A stretch of DNA of 64,000 nucleotides from Odobenus rosmarus divergens (Eukaryota > Chordata > Mammalia > Carnivora > Odobenidae): the NCBI RefSeq assembly GCF_000321225.1, contig NW_004450331.1, positions 248,001 to 312,000 of the forward strand, written 5' to 3'. Positions 57,653 through 64,000 of this stretch are shown here, piece after piece. How positions within the stretch are numbered: the stretch's first letter is position 1; each line of letters opens with the position of its first letter. The position numbers and the translations under genes are program-made. A model generated the notes under the pieces. The model was not told the origin of the DNA. It was given only the letters and a program-made list of their open reading frames with translations, and made no database searches.

Positions 57653-59340
57653 TCTTTTTTTTTTTTCTTTTAATTGAGGTATACATGACACATAACATTA
57701 TATTAGTTTTAGGTACAGAACATAATGATTTGATATTTGTATATATTGCAAAATGATCACAAGTCTAGTTACCATCTGTCACCATACATTTACAGTGATG
57801 AGTGACTTTAAGGTTTACAGTCTTAGCAATTTTCAAATAGGCAATACAGGATTATTCTGGTCAGTATGTTGTATGTCACATCCCCATGACTTGTTTATCT
57901 TTTAACTGAAAGTGTGTGCCTTTGACCCCCTTCACCCATTTCACCCATACTCCACCCCCTGCCTCTGGCAACCACCAATCTGTTCTCTGTATCCTTGAGC
58001 TTGCGATTTGTTTGTTTAATTCCGTGTACAAGTGAGATCATTCAGCCTTTGTCTTTCTCTATCTGATCAATTTCACTTAGGATAATGCCCTTACGGTCCA
58101 ACCATGTTATCAAAATGGTATGATTTCCATTTTTAGGGCTGAATAGATTCCATTGTGTAGATACATCTTTTTTTGTCCATTCATCCATTGACGGACACCT
58201 AGGTGGTTTCCAAATCTTGGCTATTGTAAAATAATGCTATAATTAACATAAGCGTGCATCTATCTTTTCAAATTAATATTTTCATTTCTTTAGATAAATA
58301 CGCAGAAATGGAATTGCTGGGTCATATGGCAGTTCTACTTTAATTTTTGTTTTCCATAGATGCTGCACCAGTTTATAGTCTCACCAACAGTGCACAAGGT
58401 TCCTTTCCCTTCTCTCCACATCCTCGTCAACTCTTGTTATTTCTTTTTGATTATAGCCATTCTATAACAGGTGTGAGGTGATACCTCATTATGGTTTTGA
58501 TTTGCATTTCCCTGATAATTAAGGATGTTGAGCCTATTTTCATGTACTTGTAAGCCATTCGTATGTCTTTTTTTGGGAAAAATGTGTATTCAGATCATCT
58601 GCCCATTTTTAAATTTGATTGTTGTTTTGCTACTGAGTTGTTTGTGAGTTCTTTATATATTTTGGATACTAACTCCTTATTAGATACATGATTTGCAAAT
58701 ATTTTCTCCCATTCAGTAGGTTGCCTTTTCATTTTGTTGATGATTTCTTTTGCTGTGCAGAAGCTTTTTAGTTTAACATAGTCCCACTTGTTTATTTTTG
58801 CTTTTGGAGTCAGATTTTTAAAAATCGTCACCAAGACCACCATCAAGAAGCTTACCAGTACCCCTGAAACTAATAATACACTATATGTTAACTAAATTAA
58901 ATTTAAATAAAATTGAAAAATTTTTAAAAAGAAGCTTACCACTTATATTTTCTTCTAGGATTTTTATGGTTTCATGTCTTACATTCAAATATTTAGTTCA
59001 CTTTGAGTTGATTTTTTGTAAGGTAGTAGTCTAGTTTCATTCTTTTGTGTGTGCTGCCCACTTTTCCCAACACCATTTTTTGAAGAAACTGTCCTTTTCC
59101 CATTGTATATTCTTGTCTCCTTGGTCATAAATTAATTGAGGTACTTGATTAATTGAGCATATATATGTGGGTTCATTTCTGCGTTCTTTATTCTGTTTCA
59201 TTGATCTATGTGTCTGTTTTTATGCCAGTTTTATGCCAGTTTTTATGCCATATTGTTTTGATTGCTATAATTTTGTTACGTAGTTTGAAATCAGGGAGTG
59301 TGATGCCTCCAGAATCATTTTTTCTCAACTCTTCTCCTTT
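57653..59340 (-). mobile_element. L1, 5'-truncated, antisense, with ORF2 C-terminal remnant
   Basis: Poly(T) then a complemented 3' UTR (AATTGAGGTATACATGACAC, CATTTCCCTGATAATTAAGG). The minus-strand frame 58595-58846 reads [20 protein letters not shown] and [20 protein letters not shown], the conserved C-terminal region of the L1 reverse transcriptase protein. The endonuclease and most of the reverse transcriptase are missing, so the element is inactive. A small sense L1 tail is nested at 58858-58928. Confidence 0.92.
58858..58928 (+). mobile_element. 71-nt L1 3'-tail insertion with 13-bp duplication
   Basis: Carries GTACCCCTGAAACTAATAAT, CACTATATGTTAACTAAATT and the AAATAAAATTGAAAAA end, the terminal bases of a carnivore L1 in sense. 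AAGAAGCTTACCA occurs at 58845-58857 and exactly again at 58929-58941. Confidence 0.88.
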
Positions 59341-59944
59341 TTCCTATTGAGCTGCCTTCCTCTGTTACAATATAGCCTCCTTCTGATTCTCTAGTTGAGA
59401 ATTTTCTTTCTTATCGGTACTAAAATACTAACTGTGATTTTCTGCAGCTTCTCAAATTCCACTAATGAAATGTGTGGATTTTCTGTCTTAATTATGAACT
59501 CACATACAGCTAGTGATCTTTCTTACCTACTTGTATCATTGTTGCTGTTGTAAATGCATTGATGCTATACATTTTCCTCTTGTCATCTGTGCATTAAAAT
59601 ATGCTCCGAGCATACTCTGTCCTTGTGGTCACTGCCATTGAAGGAAAAAAAAACCCTCTAATTTGGCCACACAACCACCTTAGACAAATTCTACTTATCT
59701 AAATGTCTTAATCTACCAATTGTCATCAATTTAAATATGATGAAATATAAAAAATATATAAAAATTTGTGTTAGATTACTTTTGCTGGTTTTTTGATCAC
59801 TGGTTAACTCAAGTTGAACAAACCGAAATCTCATTATATAATCATTCCCTTTTAGAAACATAATTAATTAGTTAAATATTTTAAACTATACTTAGTTTGA
59901 GCATTTTCTTTTTAAGTATTGCAAATATCTGACAAGATAAACTT
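59341..59944. other. No gene recognised
   Basis: Unassigned AT-rich sequence. Confidence 0.5.
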
Positions 59945-60088
59945 AAAACTTAATGAGCAAAGGGGTGTCTAGCTGGCTCATTCAGTGGAGTGTATGATTC
60001 TTGATCTCAGGATTGTAGGCTAGAGCCCCACACTGGGTATAGAGATTACTTAAAAATAAAATCTTGAAAAAAAAACTTAATGAGCAAA
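59945..60088 (+). mobile_element. Older short SINEC copy with 17-bp duplication
   Basis: Element 59962-60071 with head GGGGTGTCTAGCTGGCTCAT and tail AGATTACTTAAAAATAAAAT. AAAACTTAATGAGCAAA at 59945-59961 is repeated exactly at 60072-60088. Confidence 0.93.
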
Positions 60089-60238
60089 TACTTCTCTTTT
60101 AAATATAATAAGTTAAAATTACAAATAAAAATTTCAAGTTGTCTCCTTCTGATACTCTTATAGCTTAATAAAATTTTCTCACACCTTTCTGCTTCAAATG
60201 GATAAGAATTTTAAAACATCTTAAAATTAGAACCAGAT

Positions 60239-60450
60239 CCTTTTGACTTTATTTTTTTTAAGATTTTATTTATTAGCTTGAGAGAGACAGCATGAGCAGG
60301 GGTGAAGGGCAGAGGGAGAGGGAGAAGCAGACTCCCCACTGAGCAGGGAGCCCAACACAGGAATTGAGCCCAGGAACCCGGGATCATGACCTGAGCCGAA
60401 GGCAGTCGCTCAACCAACTGAGCCACCCAGGTGCCACTCTTTTGACTTTA
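60239..60450 (-). mobile_element. SINEC, antisense, with 12-bp duplication
   Basis: Poly(T)-AAGATTTTATTTATTAG start at about 60252 and complemented head ending near 60438. CTTTTGACTTTA flanks it on the left (about 60240-60251) and on the right (60439-60450). Confidence 0.96.
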
Positions 60451-60954
60451 ATACAATGGTGTCACACTATATTCCCTCTGTAGTTATTTCTTTATGTTCC
60501 CTGTATGAAATGTCATTTAATTAGTGGAACAGATTTGCCATAGAACTTGGAACCAAGATATGGTTACTCCTCAGTGAGACATTCAAGACTGAGACATGGG
60601 ATCAAGGATTGTGTTAGTCTAGAATGCTTTTATCTGAATCGCAGGAATACAGTGAACTGTTTTGAAAGTCCATTGTGTCAGTAGAAGACTCCAAGTCTGT
60701 ACCATATAGCTGGAATTTAATTTAATAACCTATACCTCTTGAGTTTTTATATGTTTCATAATTCATTCATAATCTCTTTTAATTTTAGCACCTGACATCT
60801 TTTAATAGAATATTATACTTCCCTTCAGTTTGCAGGTTATTTCTTACAGTCTTTATTTGGATTCGGCAAATTTCTTCACTGCCTGATTGAAGTCTATATT
60901 CTGATCTTGCTCTTTTTGTCTTATATATCTCTTGGCCACAATTCTGCTTATCCT
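60451..60954. other. No gene recognised
   Basis: Unassigned sequence. A Lys-rich 73-codon minus-strand frame has no signature. Confidence 0.5.
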
Positions 60955-61268
60955 TTTTATTTTTAACATCTTTATTGAGACATAATTTATATGCCATATA
61001 ATTCACACATCAAAGTGAACAATTCAGTAATTTTTACTATGTTCATAGATATGTGCAGCCAACATCAACACGATTCTAGAATATTTTCATTACCCCAGAA
61101 AGAAAACCTGTACCTTTTAGCTATCTCCCCCACCACTCCACATCTCCATACTCCAGTCCCTTCCTAGTCCTAAGCAACTACTAAACTACTTTGTGTCTCT
61201 ATTGGTTACCCCATTCTCGACTTTCATATGGATGGAATCATATAGTGTGTCATCTTTTGTAATTGGCT
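60955..61268 (-). mobile_element. L1 (L1M class) 3' UTR, antisense
   Basis: Contains ATTGAGACATAATTTATATG, AGTGAACAATTCAGTAATTT, ATTACCCCAGAAAGAAAACC and CATATGGATGGAATCATATA, the antisense 3' UTR of an old L1. Confidence 0.82.
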
Positions 61269-61269
61269 T

Positions 61270-64000
61270 GGTTGACAGGAATGCAACATTACCAGCCTGA
61301 AGCAGACCATGAAACCCGGTTTGCTGCCAGAGATATCTAGACTTTATTTAGAGTAGAAAACAAGATGATGGTGGTTTTTCCAGCTAAAGTTGGTGGTGTG
61401 GAATGGAAATGGACAGAGAAAAACCCAGTTTCACTGGACCAAGTTTGCAGCTCTAGCTGGGGTGAGTGGTAAACCAGCCAAAAGACTTAACAGGGAGATC
61501 CTAGAAATAAGAGAGAAATAAGTTGTCTGAGTTCAGCTCCTCACACATCCCTGGTTCACTGGGATATAATTCATGCCTAAAGCAACTTGAAAGAGGTTAG
61601 CAAAAAGTGTAAGCAAAGGGGGAGCTGAGAACTGGCTGCAAATTTGAAAGTATTCCTCAGTCCACACCAAGATAACTTCAGTACCGAATGGAAACTCTAT
61701 GCGCTAGAGATACTTGAGAGTAACTCTGCCCAAATTAGTATCTGACCCCTAAATTATGTAGACACAGTGGAGACTTCTAGGATGTTAGGCTAAAAAAAAA
61801 ATAGAAACACTAAAAACACATAAGCAGATGAACAGTATGGGATACACACATTCTGAAGTTTAACTTCAGGCACATTACTAAACATAACTAACAACCCCCC
61901 AGAAAAAGAAAAAAACTCTAGAGCAGCTACAATATATTATCTAAAAAGCCCACTTTTCAACCAAAAATTGCTAAACATGAAAAAGGAAGATGTAACCTAT
62001 ACACAGGGGATCTGGGGTGGAGAGAAAGGGGGAGTCAATAGAAACTGACCCTGAGTGGGCGCAGATTCTGGAATTATCAGACATATACTATATACTTCAG
62101 TGCAGATATTATAAATTCATTTAAAGAATTAAAGGAATATATGATGGCAATAAACTAATGAATGGGGAATCTCAATAAGTAGAAACTAAGAAAAGAACCA
62201 TATACTCTCTACAACAAGACAGATACTGCAGGACCTGGTAGTGAAGTCACATCCCAGTAAGAAAAAAACAAAACAAAACAACAACAAAAACAAAGGAAGA
62301 GGAGAAAGTGATGGAATCTGTGAATTAGATCATGTCACTATCGTGCTTAAAATCCTTCAGCAACTTCTACTTGCCCTTGGACAAAAGGAAAAATCCCCCA
62401 TAAAAAAAATTAAAAATTAAAAAGAACCATATAAAAACTCAAGAGTTGAAAAATACAATAACTGAAATTTTAAAATGCACTAGATGAGTTCAAGGGCAGA
62501 TTTGAGATGGTAAAAGAAAGAATAAGTGACCTTCAAGATAAATCAATAGGAATCATCCAGCCTAAAGAAGTAAGAAAAAATAAACAGAGTCTCAGGGATC
62601 TTTGGGACAATATCAAGCATTCCAACATACATATAACAAGAGTGAAGAAAAAGAGGAGATTGAAAAAAAGGGCTGAAAATATATTTGAAGAAATAATGGC
62701 TGAGAATTCCCCATTTGGCTGAAACACATTAGCCTAAAGATCCCAGAAGCCAGATGAGTCTCAAAAAGGATAAACACAAGAAACCAAAACACAGATGTAT
62801 CATGTCAAACTGCTGAAAGACAAACTGTTGAAAAAGCAAGGGGAAAATGTTGCATCACATACTGAAAACAGTACTATTAACAGGTGACTTATCAGAAACA
62901 ATGGAAGTCAGAGGAAAGCTGCATAGCATATTAAAGTGCTGAAAGAAAACCGTGTCAACCAATAATTCTATATCAAATGAAATTACCTACAGACAAATAT
63001 CTAAGAGAATTTATTGACAATTGATGTTTTCTACAAGAAATACTAATGGAAGACCTTCAGGCTGAAGGGAAATGAGAGCAGATGGTAATTCAGGAGAGCA
63101 TCAGAAATGGTTAATATGGGGATTAATAGATTTTGTTAAGTTTTTCTTTTAATTCCAGTTAACATACAGTGCTATATTAATTTCAAGTGTACAATGTAGT
63201 AATTCATGGATCAATATATTTTTTTAAAAGTGTATATGTACATATTCTTATCTTAATATTTTTTAAAACCATAAGACTATATAAAGTAATAACTATAAGA
63301 CTGTATTGTTCAGCTTATGGCATGTGCACATGTAAGATATATAACAATAAGAGCACAAAAGTGAGAAAAGTTAATGGAACTATATTGGAATAAATTTACT
63401 CTATTTACAGAAAGTAAGTATATTTATTAAGTATATTTATCGGAACAAACCTAAAATAGATTGTGATAAGATAAAAGCACATATGTTAATGCCTAAAATA
63501 GCCACACACTACACACACACATACACAGCACAACACAACACAAAAATTATAGCTAAAAAATTCACAAAGGAAGTAAAATGGCCTAATAGAAAATATTTTG
63601 TTAATATAAGGAAGGCAGTCAAAAAGGAACAGAGGAACAAAAGGTATGATATTTAGAGAAAACAATAGGAAAATTGCAGGTATAAATTCAGTAATATCAA
63701 ATAATTAGATTAAATTAGAATGGGCTCACCATTCTAATCAAGAGTAGAGATTGCCAGACTGGATTAAAAAGAGAGATCCAACTATATGCTATTTACAAGA
63801 GACATACTTTAGTAGACTTAAAGATATAAATAGGGAAATGCAAACAAAATCACAATAAGAAACCACCATACAACTGTTAGAATGGCTAATATCAAAAAGA
63901 CAAGAAATAACAAGTGTTGGTGAAAATATGGAGGAAAAGGGGAACTCGTGTGCACTGTTGGTGAGAGTGTAAATTGATGCAGCTGCTATGGAAAACTGTA
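61270..64000 (+). mobile_element. HAL1/L1-type element with ORF1 remnant, incomplete at window end
   Basis: The left part matches HAL1-type 5' sequence. Frame 62507-62722 reads RISDLQDKSIGIIQPKEVRK and QSLRDLWDNIKHSNIHITRV and ends FEEIMAENSPF, an L1 ORF1 (RNA-binding chaperone) remnant. It is followed by the HAL1 block AGAAACAATGGAAGTCAGAG. After 63220 an ORF2 N-terminal remnant appears (GATCCAACTATATGCTATTT). Near 63838 it jumps to the ORF2 C-terminal region (AACAAGTGTTGGTGAAAATA) and continues past 64000. Multiple stops and deletions make it inactive. Confidence 0.78.
63140..63225 (-). mobile_element. Short L1 3'-end fragment nested in the HAL1/L1 element
   Basis: TTCCAGTTAACATACAGTGC and TTTCAAGTGTACAATGTAGT are the same terminal sequence as in the L1 at 6095-6640. 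Only about 70 bases are present. Confidence 0.7.

Overview
This is mammalian nuclear DNA, AT-rich and dominated by interspersed repeats, with no gene that can be shown to be intact and functional. The best taxonomic marker is the tRNA-derived carnivore SINE (SINEC). About seventeen copies are present. The younger ones have the head GGGGCACCTGGGTGGCTCAG, an AAATAAATAAAATCTT tail and, in several cases, clear target-site duplications (TSDs). The body sequence fits non-canid caniform carnivores (bear, panda, pinniped, mustelid) better than the dog or cat SINE bodies as I remember them. The exact species is not determined. The window is probably intergenic or inside a large intron; the sequence does not say which.

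Layout. 0-18.3 kb: SINEC, L2, MIR, MER5A and L1 remnants, plus two exon-like segments around 5.8 and 6.7 kb that could not be assigned to a gene. 18.3-24.6 kb: a stretch with no recognisable transposon, holding three G-rich blocks, the best candidate here for constrained noncoding DNA. 24.6-42 kb: SINEC, L2, MIR, MLT1-type LTRs and an old L1 3' end. 42.7-43.5 kb: a remnant of a gammaretrovirus-like (ERV1) element whose R-U5-PBS...PPT-U3-R-poly(A) order suggests a retroposed RNA copy rather than an ordinary provirus. 43.9-45.57 kb: a full-length processed pseudogene of PRKAG1 (AMPK gamma-1) with four premature stops, a late frameshift and 13-bp TSDs. 45.6-57 kb: MIR, L2, L1ME, a MER1-like hAT element and an MaLR LTR that carries a 35-nt fragment of U2 snRNA flanked by a TSD. 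57.3-59.3 kb: nested MIR / MLT1 / L1, with a 71-nt L1 tail inserted inside the L1. 60.9-64 kb: an L1 3' end and a long HAL1/L1-like element that runs off the window.

No functional gene set can be described as working together. The biology on view is retrotransposition by L1 machinery acting on many templates: SINEs, L1 itself, a cellular mRNA, an snRNA, an ERV transcript, and two insertions that consist only of an A-rich tail. Repeat family names are given from memory of consensus sequences; no database search was run.
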